Shown here: positions 47,483-60,100 of the stretch, in pieces | Layout of the letters: each line of letters begins with the position of its first letter | Numbering within the stretch: position 1 is the stretch's first letter | Assembly (NCBI GenBank): GCA_032358255.1 | Contig: JAULBX010024405.1 | Span: 124,001-188,000 of the forward strand | Length of the DNA: 64,000 nucleotides | Source of the DNA: Heterotrichella gracilis | Lineage: Eukaryota > Sar > Xanthophyceae > Tribonematales > Xanthonemataceae | Direction: 5' to 3' | The notes under the pieces: generated by a model | What the model was told of the DNA's origin: nothing | Databases searched by the model: none | Seen by the model: only the letters and a program-made list of their open reading frames with translations | Translations under genes and position numbers: made by a program

Positions 47483-50400
47483 TCATCTGTGGTGCTGCTG
47501 TGGGTGTGGTGCAGGACCCATGCCATCCAGCCCAATGACCAAGGACCTCATATCTTCCGGCTCAAATTTGGGTCGCGTGGCGCTGTGGTTGGCTGCTTGC
47601 AAATGTTGGCCAACGGTGGATCTGCTGGAGGAACTACTGCTTCTGCCCCTGCTGCCGCTGCCGCTGCTGCTGCTGCTGCTACTGGAACTGGCACTGGCCT
47701 GGCTCACCCGCCTTGACTGCAACCCCTTGTCAACAACCGCCTCCCGCACCCTCGCCAGCGCCTGCACACGAGGGTTTTGCAAGGGTCAAGGCCAAGGCAA
47801 TGTAATTGCAGTTCATGAGCATGATTCATTCCTGCAACAAATAGCACTGTTTCTTGCAGAAGTGATCATGCCGTAGCCAGTCAAGCAGCAACTTCACGTA
47901 CCAAACACCATCTGGTCCATGCTACGTTTGGGTAATGGGTCGGCAAAAAATCAGATTGCAAACAAATTTGTGAATCAAACGTACATTGACAGTGCTTTCC
48001 GGCCATCCTGGCCCAGATGGGCAACTGGCTGATCAGAACATGCCAGCACATTGTCAGGTATAGTGTTGTGGGGCTACAAGCTCGTAGCATAGCGTGGTGA
48101 CCAGTATCGCTGGGCAATGGACCTAGCAATGTAGTTGCCACAATTGCATTCAGAAGTGGTGCAGCATGAAATTGCAACGTATCTTACTTACTTGGGTCAA
48201 TAAGATGAGGCGCTCATGAAGCTCCAACCCAGATAGCTCCTCGCAACTGTTTCCATGCAGCAGGTCTCCTAGCCTCAGCTTCTCATTCTCATCGCCAAGT
48301 TGATCCACCTGCTGCCTCAGCTCCTCATTTGCATTGCCAAGCTGATCAACCTGCCTCCACAGCTCCTCATTTGCATTTGCAAGCTGGTCAACCTGCTGCC
48401 ACAGCTGTTCATTGCCATCCCCAAGTTGGCCCACCTGCTGCCTCATGATCCTATTTTCGACTTCCAAATGGTTAACCAGCCGCCCAGACTTCTTGTTTTC
48501 AGCTCCAAGCTGCTCAACCTGATGCCACAGCTTGTCATTCTCATTGCCCAGTTGGACAACCTGCTGCATCAGCTTCTCAATTTCATCCCCAAGTCGGCCG
48601 TTCTGCTGCCTAAGCTTCGCATTGTCCCCCCCAAGAAGGCCCACCTGCTGCCTCAGCTTCTCATTTCCATTGTCAAGGTGATAAATCTGCTGCCTCAGCT
48701 TCTCATTTCCATTGTCAAGCTGATCAACCTGCCCTTTAAGTGTCTCATTTTCAGCTCCAGGGTGGTCCACCTGCTGCCTCAGCTTCTCATTTCCATTGTC
48801 AAGCTGATCAACCTGCACCCAAGGTGTCTCATTTTCAGCTCCAGGCTGGTCCACCTGCTGCCTCAGCTCCTCAATGACATTGTCATCCCCAAGTCGATCA
48901 ACCTGCTGCTGTAGCGACGCTGTCTCTTGTTCCTTATTGCCTGCCTTGGCAAGCGCAAAGCCCATCAGATGCCCATTTTCGACTAACGCTGCGGTGCCTG
49001 ATGGTGACAATTCTGTTGTTATTGGATCACTGGAATTTGCTGCAATTGGATCATCCACAAGCAGTGCAGGCTGTACATCCAACTCCCCACAGGCAAACTC
49101 ACTGCCTCCAGTCCTTATACGAGGCAAATTTCCCAGGGATCCCCATCCCCATTCAGGTGGATCATAGCTGTGGCATGGATCCCCATTGCTTGAGAGCAGG
49201 GCTGCCAACGCTTGGCTTGCGACGGGATCAGCTGATGTGTTTATCAGGCCTATGACGGTGCTCAGCTGCTGCCTCAGTCGATCCACCTCCTGCTGGGAGT
49301 GGCGCAGGTGCTCATCCAGGAATCGCTGGTCAGCTTGGTGCACATGACTCTGTGAACACACAGATAATTAACGTAATCAATGCAAGCAAATAATACAAGC
49401 AAAATAACTGAATAAATGAAACGGCATGGAAAGGTACGAGATCACTACCCTCTTGCTAATGGCATACAAAACAGTAAACTGTCAAATGCACATTCACATG
49501 GTGAAATGCCATGTGGCACATCATGCTGCAGAAAGTAGTCTCTCAAAGCGGAAATGGTATGCAATCAATTAAATGTACCTGCATTTCTGGGTCGTCAAAA
49601 ACATCCTGCTGCCATTTGCAGTCTTGCAGGGCCTGCAGAGTGGTACAAGGCATATAGGTGGCACATATTAGCATACTCAAGTGTGCCGCTTGATGCATTG
49701 CTTAGAGTCATTTTAAAACGTGGCCGCGTGCACGTGCAGAGTTCCAAAGGTTGTTATGTATGGTCCGAACATACCTAGTGCAGGGTTGTACTGTGATCCT
49801 TTTTCATTGATTGTGACAACTGACGACTGATGCACGGTAGCATCTCCATTGCATACCCTCAGCATACTATTAAATACCTGGTTTTCTACAAGTTCTCCGT
49901 CCAAGAGCCCTCCGCTTGGTTGGTTGCCATATTGTTGGTGGTTGGCTATGAAGTCATCTACAGCACACACAAAAAATGGAATCAGGTGTGCTAGACCTTG
50001 CACTGTGTCAGATAATGTGTATTTGTGCCCCTGATGAGTCATGGGTACTACACAGGAGATTGCCACATGGTTTTCAATCGGCAGAAAGCCCATGTAAACT
50101 AAGCAGGGTCATAATACAAATCTGTACATGAGCGTAGTCATGCACTTGGAAAAAGGATAAAACAAACACTTTTCAAGGTAGTCACACTGCAATGAATGTA
50201 CTTGTACTTAGAGTCATATCACGGATGAGAGCGTAAAGGCGCGCAATCTCTTCCTGTTGCTGCGCTGCCAACGTCTTGAAGTCTGGCTTCACAATGTTTT
50301 GCTGTGCTGCGACTTTGACCTGGCATCATATCAAATTAAAGGTTATTGACAGCAAATTGGACCTATATTGGCGCAGCACCATCTTCGCCGGTGCAAAATC

Positions 50401-53046
50401 AAGACATTGCAGTGAAATAGCTTTGCTTTGTGCTTTCAAGGCGCAACGCTGCCATCAGGTTGATTACAAGCAAGGCGGGCAACTCAACTGAACTTGCAAC
50501 AGATTTGGCACCCACTAGTTGTTTTATTGGTTAAAATGCGAGCCCAAGCACACGAGCAGCCGTGGCAGGAATTTTCCATTGAGCACATCAGCACACCTGT
50601 TTTGCTCGTGTTGCAAACTTGAGTGTGTTGTGGGTCTCCTCTGCTTGAGAATGTGCTGGAGTTATATTGCAGATGATGGCAATACGCGCACCATTCCCTG
50701 CAGACACATCCATGGACATCCTGAGCTAGCTGAATGAACTTCAGGCCAACGAGGATCTGTTTTGAGTGACCTGGCCAGGCAGCGTCTGCCGGAAAAAAAT
50801 ATTTGATGCCAGCACAAATGTCTCCAAGATACCACGAGTGTTGTGCAACGCCAATGCTTAGTTATAACCTCATTCAATTGCTTCTTATGCATCCTGCACC
50901 AGACCCACATTACTCGCACATAGTGCCCACCCACCTGCTAATGATGCCTGCAGCAGTCGGGTGAGCTTGGAGTCCCTGAAGGGCACATGTGATGAGCTGC
51001 CGCTGCTCAGCTTGGATATCACAGTGCCGAGGGTTAAAAGGCTCTTGTTGATGAAGCTGCCCTCCCGCTGGTGGTTCTTGTTGAGCGCGGCCTGGAAACA
51101 GCAGAAAAAATGGTGGTGGGCACATATGGTGGGGAATCACAATCTACTAGGATTAAATTTTGCATATCAAGCCAATGAAACAACTGGTGGGGGCCTACAT
51201 CTGTTGCAACTTCAATTGGATTGCCTGTTGCTCGGGAGTCCTATGGCTGACAAAACAGATGCAGATGCATTACGTGCGGGCCCTCTGCGCTTCATATACA
51301 CAGCTCAAGGCCCACCATGATGGCAGTGCACCGTGGTCATACGTACGGCTTGCTGCCAAAGTCTTGGCCAGCTGAATCTGCGACAGGCCAGTGTTCAACA
51401 CAGCACTGCTGCTGGCCAGAAAGGGATGGACGGCACACCCATGTTTCAATGCACCATCCCTTACCTGGAGTATGAACGGACCAGTGTACTTACCTGGCAC
51501 AGCTCCACAATATACACATGTCTATGTGGTGCATGCATCATGAATGGATCAGTGGTCACATGTGCTTACCCTGGCGCTTTCTGAACCCGCCAGATCAATG
51601 AGGTTGAGAATTGAGAACGTCCTGATCCCGCCTGTCTCCCTGGGACTGACCTCCACCAGCACGCGCACGATGGTGTGGCTCCTGCTGCTGCCATCATTGT
51701 AGATCGTGCGGCTGACCTGATGGGAGTCACATGGCATGTGTGATGGAGGTGAAACAAGGGATATGCCCAGCTTTAATTGCACTTGCAGATAATAATTTGA
51801 GTAGCAGTCGCATGAAAATTCAAATTCAGATTCAAATGTGTTTATGGTTCTTTGTCACAACTGCATGAAAAACATGCCTGCAATCATCCTAAACCCTAAC
51901 CGCAGCTGGAGGCTGCACCGGGTACGATAAACCACCAGCATACATGCACAACCATACCTTGCGTTGAACATTCCCCTCCTGGATCGTTGCCAGCGCTTCC
52001 TCGACAGACTGCACCGCATCCTCGAAAACGTGCTCGATGCATATTCCAAGCTTTGGGTCCTCGCAAAGCCTCAAGTTGGTCCTTGATGGATCCAGCAAGT
52101 CGTTCACAACCTGCGCGGGGCTGAAAATCTGGGACTGCATGGATGGATAGGTTTCGCCTGTGCATACATATAATACCTATAATATCGCTGGTCATTGTGT
52201 GCAACAGCAAGTGAATGGGGAAGGCAAACAAGCAAAACATACTTATATCTGGCAATATGATCATAACTAACCCAGACATACCCATAGCTCGTCCAGTTTG
52301 CCACCTTGGGTATGCTACCACAAGGTTCGCAGGCGCGTATAGAGACAATACCTCATTGTAAAGTTCCAGCATCTGCAGCCTAACAGCGAAGCTCTTGTCA
52401 GGATTTTGCGCAATGTAGGTGAATACATCGTGCATAGCCAGCGCCACAATACCAGGGGTTTCTTCTTCGCCCTGCACAACACAAGGGATGTTACTTAGGG
52501 TTTAGGGTTGAAACTGCTCCAGGCGCGCTGTTTAGGGTTTGGGCTTTCAGGTACATGCTTAAAACAGCTAAATGTTGTAGCTTCAATTAGGCAGCAACTG
52601 TGCTGTTTGGTATGTGGAGAGCTTACCATCATTGTATGAGTTTTGCCGCTGCTGGTGACTCCATAGGCAAACACTGTTCCATTGAAGCCGGACAGCACAG
52701 CTAGGATGACCGGCTGTGCTGCTTCACTGTACACTTGGTTGTTGGTGCTCTCTTGGCCATACAAAAGCTCGTAGTCATACGTTGCTGGTGCTGGTAGAAC
52801 GTTTCCTACTGATACAGTGCGGTTCCCACTGGCCTTCCATGCTTCCCTCTCCCCTCGTGCTGTCTCCTTGAGTGAAAGCGGTCTCAGTCTCACAGCCACT
52901 GTGATGCCATCCGCTCCTGGCCTTGTGGTGCAGGAACCATCGCTGGAGCCTCCACTTGAGGTCCATCTACTGCTGGAGCTTTCTGTGCTGCGACTACTGC
53001 TCGCTACACTCCCTGGCCTGGGAATGGACGACTTTCTGCTGTGCAT
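47483..53046 (-). CDS. Kinesin, N-terminal motor with long coiled coil (kinesin-7/CENP-E-like)
   Basis: ATP-driven microtubule motor. Eleven minus-strand exons: 53046-52627, 52471-52352, 52110-51958, 51716-51570, 51091-50935, 50697-50597, 50319-50208, 49957-49878, 49632-49579, 49349-48192 and 47761-47483; phases agree, 926 residues. A Ser-rich leader precedes the motor (about 48-400). P-loop GVTSSGKT at 129-136, switch I SSRSH at 241-245, switch II DLAGSE at 272-277, then [14 protein letters not shown] and [30 protein letters not shown] is the neck. Exon 10 encodes about fifteen 14-residue repeats ([14 protein letters not shown] type, about 595-815), a parallel dimeric coiled coil. The tail is Ser-rich. 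The subfamily is inferred from motor order and neck sequence. Confidence 0.92.
48240..48900 (-). repeat. 42-bp coding repeats of the kinesin rod
   Basis: About fifteen diverged 42-bp units in exon 10 (plus-strand core CACCTGCTGCCTCAGCTTCT). Each encodes two heptads with Val/Leu then Asn/Leu at the a/d positions. Confidence 0.9.
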
Positions 53047-54125
53047 TGTGTCCTAGATTAAACAAGTCCGCATTGCAACCAGTGTTGCAACTCAGAAGCT
53101 AAACTGCAACAGGCTAGCCAGTTCTCAAGTTAAAATCTGGGCAGCAACAGCTTGTCTACCAGCATGAAAGGCTGTATCACATGCATGCAAAGCCTTTCTT
53201 GTCCAAACAACCGTCAAGTATGCATGCCAAAGCTTCCAACGCGCTACCACATACTCTAGTCATCCCGTGGAAACTGTTTGATACGTGCTTTTGCTCAAAC
53301 CATGCTAAGCAACTTTATCCAAGGCTTTGCCCCGATAACGGTGTTGCAGACCTAGGTGCACGCGGATAACATGCAATCCGTGCAAACCAACTACCTGACA
53401 GGCACGTTGTCAGATCTACCACATTGTCGTATTCAGTTGATGTTGCAGCTCAAGCACGGGTAATACCATTGGAGCCAGTTGCGTCCGTGTGACATGAGGT
53501 GCACGAACTGCCGCAGTGCAGCACAGGGTTTAGGGTTTAGGTAGACTTTGTAAACCCTAAACAGTATGACACCTTCAAGGTGGCACAGGCAGTGTGGTCA
53601 ATTGAGCTCAACGGGGCCAAATTTAAATCCCACCATCGCATCAGTTAAACGGTCTCAGTTCACCAGTTCAAAAGCGCACCAAATGCTCATGGGAGTACAC
53701 GATGAGCGAAAATGTTACCTTTTGCCTTCTATACACCAATGCATTGCAATGGTATGCAGCGTGGTATCCCTCCAAAATGCTGCCGTCTTAACAAGTGTCT
53801 AGAATTCCCAGGGCGCACCAACAGCTGCAACATAACGTCTTCGGGACCTCACGCACCCCAGCTGAACCAACTGGCTAGCCAATCTCGACTGCCTACACAC
53901 ATTGCTGGCTAGTGCTAAACCGCTGGTGGCGTTTGCAACAGCATATGCAACAGCATTTGCAACGGCAATTGCAACGGGAATTGCACCAAATGACCTGGCA
54001 ACAGCCCACAGCAATTGTGCCAGCTGGTCTAGCAGCAACGTCAAAAAACCCCCATTGGCTAGGTCCTGCACTCATGCCAATCCAGCTAAATTGCAACTAC
54101 TGACTTGCCCTTCTGGATTGAAGGC
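53047..54125. other. Intergenic region upstream of the kinesin gene
   Basis: About 1.1 kb. Contains TTTAGGG-type heptamers at about 53527-53558 and a GCAACAGCATTT-like 12-bp tandem repeat at about 53934-53985. No gene seen. Confidence 0.45.
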
Positions 54126-57100
54126 CTAGGGTCTAGGGTTTCCAACAGCGAGCACGGGTTGAAGGCTGGGGTCCGCCACAAAGGATCCAAATTTGGATAC
54201 CAGGGTGTGCTCCTTCATCTGGGGATCCCCAAGCAGCTGCAGGCATTCGATAAAAGCCTGCGGGAGGGGGAAGGGGTCACGTGGCGGGGCAAGTGGAAGG
54301 GTGCATTGGATCCCAATGGTAGGGCATGCAGGGAGGGGCAATTGGGGCATGTGGCAGGCCAAGAAATGTATGTATTGGTTGTCATGACGGAGGTCACATG
54401 GTAGGGTCCATATGGAAAAGGATCTATGGCAAAAGTATTCCAAAGCGGAGTTGGGTGGCGCAAGCTTGTGCAAGGCTATTTGCTAATCTGGTTTTCGTGC
54501 CGGAATGCACATAATGATAATGATAATGGAGTGTATCCGCCAAGTGGCAGGGAGTGTGGGAGGGCAGTGCACACAGGCTGCTGGTAGCAACCCTCCCCCA
54601 CCACCCATCGCCACCCCAAGAACCCCGACCCACCTGCGAGTGGTCGACCCTCCCACCCCCCACCACCGCCACAGCGTTGTCGTCCCCAGCGAGCACAGGC
54701 TGCATGAAGCACCCCGCCAGGACCTCCTCTAGGGTACTGCCAGGGTTTGCCTGCAGGCCCAGCACCCGCTTGTACTCATCAAACAGCCCCTGGCCCCCCA
54801 AGGTGGGCGATATCACCAGGGAGGAAACCTGGGAGGAAAGAAAAGGAGCGGGAGGTTACTGGGATGCACATGTGTATGTAAGCAAGGACATATGTACTGC
54901 ATCCAGCGGTTACAGAGGTACCCGCTGGAGGTACCCGCTGTTTTATGAGCAAGGCGCGGGTGCTGGGCAATAGCCAGTCCCACAGCAGGACCTTAGATCG
55001 CGCAATATGCATTATATAAGCAGTGCCAGGAGCAAGCTGCTAGGCGCCGCATGCGCAAGGCAGATTGCTCATCTGGTTGAACTGCTGGTTTTTACTTTCT
55101 TTGTTTGAACCCTAGCGGTGCATACCTGTTTCTTGAGGAGTGCAGCGCGGTGCTGGGAGCGGCGCTGGGCGATGGCTGGGTCCAAGCGGGGCCTAGGTGG
55201 CCTTGGGGGTGCCTGCTGCGGAGGCGGGGGCTGCCAGTTCTGCAAGTAACAGGTGCTGCTGTGTAAGTTTTCGAAATGTTGGCTTTGTGGTGGATGAAAG
55301 GGTAAGAATGTTATAACAGGGCAAAACGCGACTGGAAGGACGGCCATTCCCCTGCCCACACACAAATGAACGCTTAGGGTTAGGGCCAGGGCTCAAAAGG
55401 CACGAGTCATCCACCATGGGTTAAATAGCATGCCGCCCCGCCTGCGAACCGCCACCGCCACCGCCACCGCCACCACCACCACCACCATCACCACATACCT
55501 GTCTGTGAAGGTTGGGGCCCGGTCCCGGCCCCGGCCCCGGCCCCTGCCCTGGTCCCTGCCCGGGCCCCTGCCCGGGCCCTTGTCCTTGTCCTTGTCCTGG
55601 TCCTGGCCCTGGTCCGAGTCCCATGGGAGGGCCTGGCATGGGGGACCGCATGGGCGGGGGGGCGCCTCGTGGGTGCACCGACACCATGGGCACAGTTATC
55701 ACCTGGGGAGGGGTGTACCCGGCGTTCTGCGGCGGCACACGGGGGTGTTGGGGTCAGTGCAAACATGGTGGATGTGTTTCAGAAATGTTCATGCAGAAAT
55801 TTGGTCCTGGGGGTGCACCGACACCACGGGGATAGTTATCACCTGGGGAGGGGGGTAGCCGGCGTTCTGTGGGGTGCGTGGGGGAGAGGGGGTGAGGGTG
55901 CTGGCGGTGGTAGTTTGAGGTAGAAACTGTAAGAGTGTGATGATTGAGAGTGTTTCGACAAGCATGGGAGGGTGGCTCATGGAATGCTCGCTCATGACTG
56001 AAAATTTGTGTGTGCGTAAAAGATTCACCTCAGCTGGCAGGTGTAACCTCGTGTGCAAGGGGAGGAGGAGAATTCAAGGGGGAGTGTGCAGGTAGGATGT
56101 TCAAGGAATGTCCATGGGGAGGGAAGGGGGTTCCGCCTACCTATGGCCGCATGGGCCCATTCAAGTTCATCTCCTTCAAGAAGAGGGGCAGGAATTCCAC
56201 ACACAATGCTTAAGGGGGGAAGGAACAGCAAGGGAGGAAGATAACAAGGGGAAAAAGGGGAAGTGAGCATGGGGTTCCGCCTACCTGTGGCCGCATGGGT
56301 CCATTCATGTTGATCTCCTCCAGGAAGATGGGCGGGAATCCCTCCCCTCGCCCACCCCACCCGCGACCCCCCCTGCCGCCTCGGAAAGGGCCCCTGCCGC
56401 CGCGCATACCGCCACCTGCACACCCCATAGGCAGGTGTCAGAAGCAAACACAGGTAAACCCTAGACCCAGACCTTAACCCTAAAAAGACTTGAAGCACAC
56501 GAAAATGATGCACCCTAGCAGCCACAGCACCACCAGGGGTCAGGAGCCAACAACACAGGTAAACACTAAAGCCTGAAAAGGGAACGACGATGCACCGTAG
56601 CAGTCACAGCCCCAAGGGTGCCAGGAGCGTCATGCGGCATGGAGAGAGTGCCCAAGATAAGAAGACTGAATGCACGAGCGTCAGTACAGCGCTGCATGGG
56701 TTGCAGACATCCAAAGTACAGTTAGTGCCATGATCATGGTCCGTACAATGCCGCCATAATGACCCAATATGCACTGACAACAGAACAGGAAGAGCGATGA
56801 TTGCCGCCATCAACAGTGCAATATATGCTAAGCCCTTGACCCTACCCAAAACCCTGGACAAATGGAGTGTACAGCAAATGCACTGCGTAGTGACACACAC
56901 AGCCCTGCAGCACTGGTGTCAATGCCTCACCTGGGATGAACCCCCTGCCTCGCCCTCCAAACCCTTCTCCTCGCCCTCCAAACCCTTCCCCTCGCCCTCC
57001 AAACCCTTCGAACCCTCGGCCCCTGCCGCGCATGCCGGAGCCGCCAAAACCCTCCCTGCGCAAACCACATCAAGGGTGTTGTCTAGTCCCTGACAGGCCC

Positions 57101-60100
57101 ATCTCACGCTTGACGCTTGAAAACGAGGCTGGTGTTTTGGCATGGATAGAGGCACGATTGCACTTGATGGCAGTGAGCTCTCCCCCCGTGAAAAAAGTCC
57201 TTGGTTTGTTCATTTCCTTGTATAATCTGTAAAACAATTGATGTTTTCATGCAAATCATAGCCCATTGAGTCTGTGCAAGACAACACTGCCAGACCCCAC
57301 AAGTGTGCTCCTCGGGGGGGAGCAATGCCACATGCCGCCAGTGGATGTGCAAGCCGTGCAAGGGTTTAGGGTTTAGGATTGACCACTAGACAATTAGGTG
57401 CTGCATGGCAATGAAGCTGTTACATACTGCTGCAACACGTGAAACCACCTAACCGTCCCTCCTCCCCCCCACCACCCCGTCCACCACTCACCTCCTGAAG
57501 CCCTCTCCCACAGGTGGCGAGGGCGGCGGGCCCTGATGCATGTCCCCTCGAGGTGGCATGGAAGGAGAGCCAGCAAAGTCCTGCAAAAGTACAGTAATAT
57601 ACTTTGAAACATATATTGCAACAAACAAAAATATATGCCTCACACCTTAAAGAACGCAGTTACATTGATCAACATTACAAGATTACAAGATTTATCTAGG
57701 AGTGATAATCATAACATTTACAGCACTTTTTCAGATACCAGCGCGCAGCATGGTTACGAGTCATAGTGAGAGAAAGGCAGTGAATTGGACTGCCCCGCCA
57801 CAAAACCCTATGGGCGCCATAGCTGGCATTCCCCCATCATATGTGTGGCCACCTGCAACCGGTCGCCCCCCCTTGACGGCTTGGCCTCTGGCGCGTGGTC
57901 CCCGCGGGAGGCCCTCCCCTCCCCTGCCCCCCTCTCCCGCTCCCCTCTGGGAGGCTTGCCCCCATCCGCCGGCCGAGGCGGCCGGGCAGCGCGCGCAGCG
58001 TCCTCTGAATGCCGCGCCCCCCCACACTCCTTGTCCCCCCGCTCCTTATCTCCCTTCACCCCCCTGGGAGCCTCCTTCTTGTCCCCTGCAGCTGCGGCGG
58101 CGGAGGTGGTGCCGCTGCGCGCGCGCTCTCCCCCCTTGCGATCCGAACCCGAGGGCTCCTTGCGCGTGCTGGCCTCCTTGCGATCTGAGCCCTCCTTGCG
58201 GCCGGCGGCGGCATCCTTCCGATCGGCGTCCTTGCGCGCGGAGGACTCCCGGGCGCGGGGCGCCGGCTCAGCCTCTTTCGGCGCCGACGCCCCGCGGGAG
58301 GCGCCGCGGGATGAGCCGCGCTCCCGACGCGAGCTGTCGTCCTTGGCGCTGCGGGACGGGGCGTCGTCCCTGCCGGCGCGGGGTGGGACGTCCTCCTTGG
58401 GTGGCCGGGGGTCGCTCCGGCGCCGCGATTTCCTGCGGGTGAGGGGAGGCGCAGGGGTCGATCAAGCCATGTAGCAGAGTTTTCAGAATATGGAATAGCA
58501 TGGTAGAGGCAGGACGAGGCATGGTGGCTGCTATAGTTGCGCTTCCCTGGGCATGCGCAGGGCGGTAATTGATTATTGATATTACCATTAGTGCACAACC
58601 AGTGGCGTTGTAGGTGGGATGGGACATGCAGGTGACCTGTTGTTCCTACAATATAACCGGACATTATTCATTGTCCGCTGGCCCCAACAGTAGCCCCAGC
58701 ACATTGAATGTTGCTGCATCCACCGAAATTACATAGTACATAAAACACGATGGAATCACAGCTCACTGATATGCACCTGTGGTATGCACCTGTGCATTGG
58801 ATCAGTATAGATGCGTGATGAACCATATATTATCACCGATGATGCCTTTAATACCACAATGCACGCGTGGATTCCAGAGGACATAAATCCTGAATGCTTC
58901 ACGACTACCTGGCCGTGCATACCTGTCATTACTAATTTAAATGATCAATAAATGCCTACCTGTCATCAGCCTTGCCCACCACGGCCGGCGGCATGTTGCT
59001 GGAGCTGTTGTCGGGCTGCCACCTGTCACCCACCAACAGTGACCAATCATACATTGGCATGCAACAGAGTTCCAGCAAGATTGCGTGACCCTGGCATGTT
59101 GTACATGCCCATCGCATGAGCCTGACTGATGCAGCCCCAGGGAACACAATGCATGACTGCAGTCTTTCCCACCGGGCGCCGTGGCAGATTGCACACATAT
59201 CCACTGTAACCACAGAGCACCCCTGGGTTCCTGATGATCCCTGGCTCTCCCCAATGATTCCAGTCAAATCCTGCCCAACCAATGTGCACATCTAGACTGC
59301 TTATAATCCCTTCCTATTCTAATGATGCCTAACGGCTCCTGACCACCCATCAGTGCACACCTGTCGTCATCTTCACGCATCGGGGCTGATGGCGTGTGGC
59401 CGTTGTCAGGCTGCCACCTGTCGCCCGCTGGCTCAAAGGCAGCTGCAGGCACCGCCACAGACTGCAAAGACTTCCGCACACTGGAGCCTGCACAAGGGGA
59501 GCAAACTGTAACTTCATTGATATTTAATGAAATTATAAACAATTGAATTGGACCAAATTGAATCAAAATGCCTGCACAAAATGAGCACAAGCATAGCTTC
59601 AAAAGCGCAGGTAAATGCTGCTTGTGTCAATTTATGTACATAAGTGGAGTTAACTAAACTACAAAAGAATTACCATACACTCCATGCAAAGGGCTGGGTA
59701 TTGTAATTTGGGGTTATATTTACCTGCGTCTTTTGATTGCCTCAAGTGTTCGGGCCTTGGTGCCTGCCCGGCGGGTGGCGGAGGGGGCATGTGTGCTTCA
59801 GGCTTTGGGGGTTTGGGTGGGGGCTTGAAGACAATAGCTTCATGCCTCCTGTGCAGCAGCAAAGTACCCTGAGAAACACTTGAAACGCTCTTCAGGTGAA
59901 ACTTGGAAGCTACTGCGTGACAGGCCAACACACGGTGCCAGGACCAAAGTGTTGAAGCGCCGCACGTGCGAGGCGGACTGCTGATCTAGCTGTGTTGCTG
60001 GACCCCACGTAACTAACTATCTAACAACAATGCCGGCAAGGAGAGGAGGAAAAGTTATGACAGTAGCGCACCCCCACGTGGTGCAGGGGGGTTGTAACAC

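Noticed and set aside
48300-48914. Long plus-strand open frame rich in LPQLLISI repeats
   Set aside because: It is the antisense shadow of the kinesin coiled-coil repeats; the minus strand has the motor-linked coding frame.
57702-58474. Large Pro/Arg/Ser-rich plus-strand open frames
   Set aside because: Antisense of the GC-rich 580-bp exon 7 of the RGG-rich gene, whose splice phases fix the minus strand as coding.
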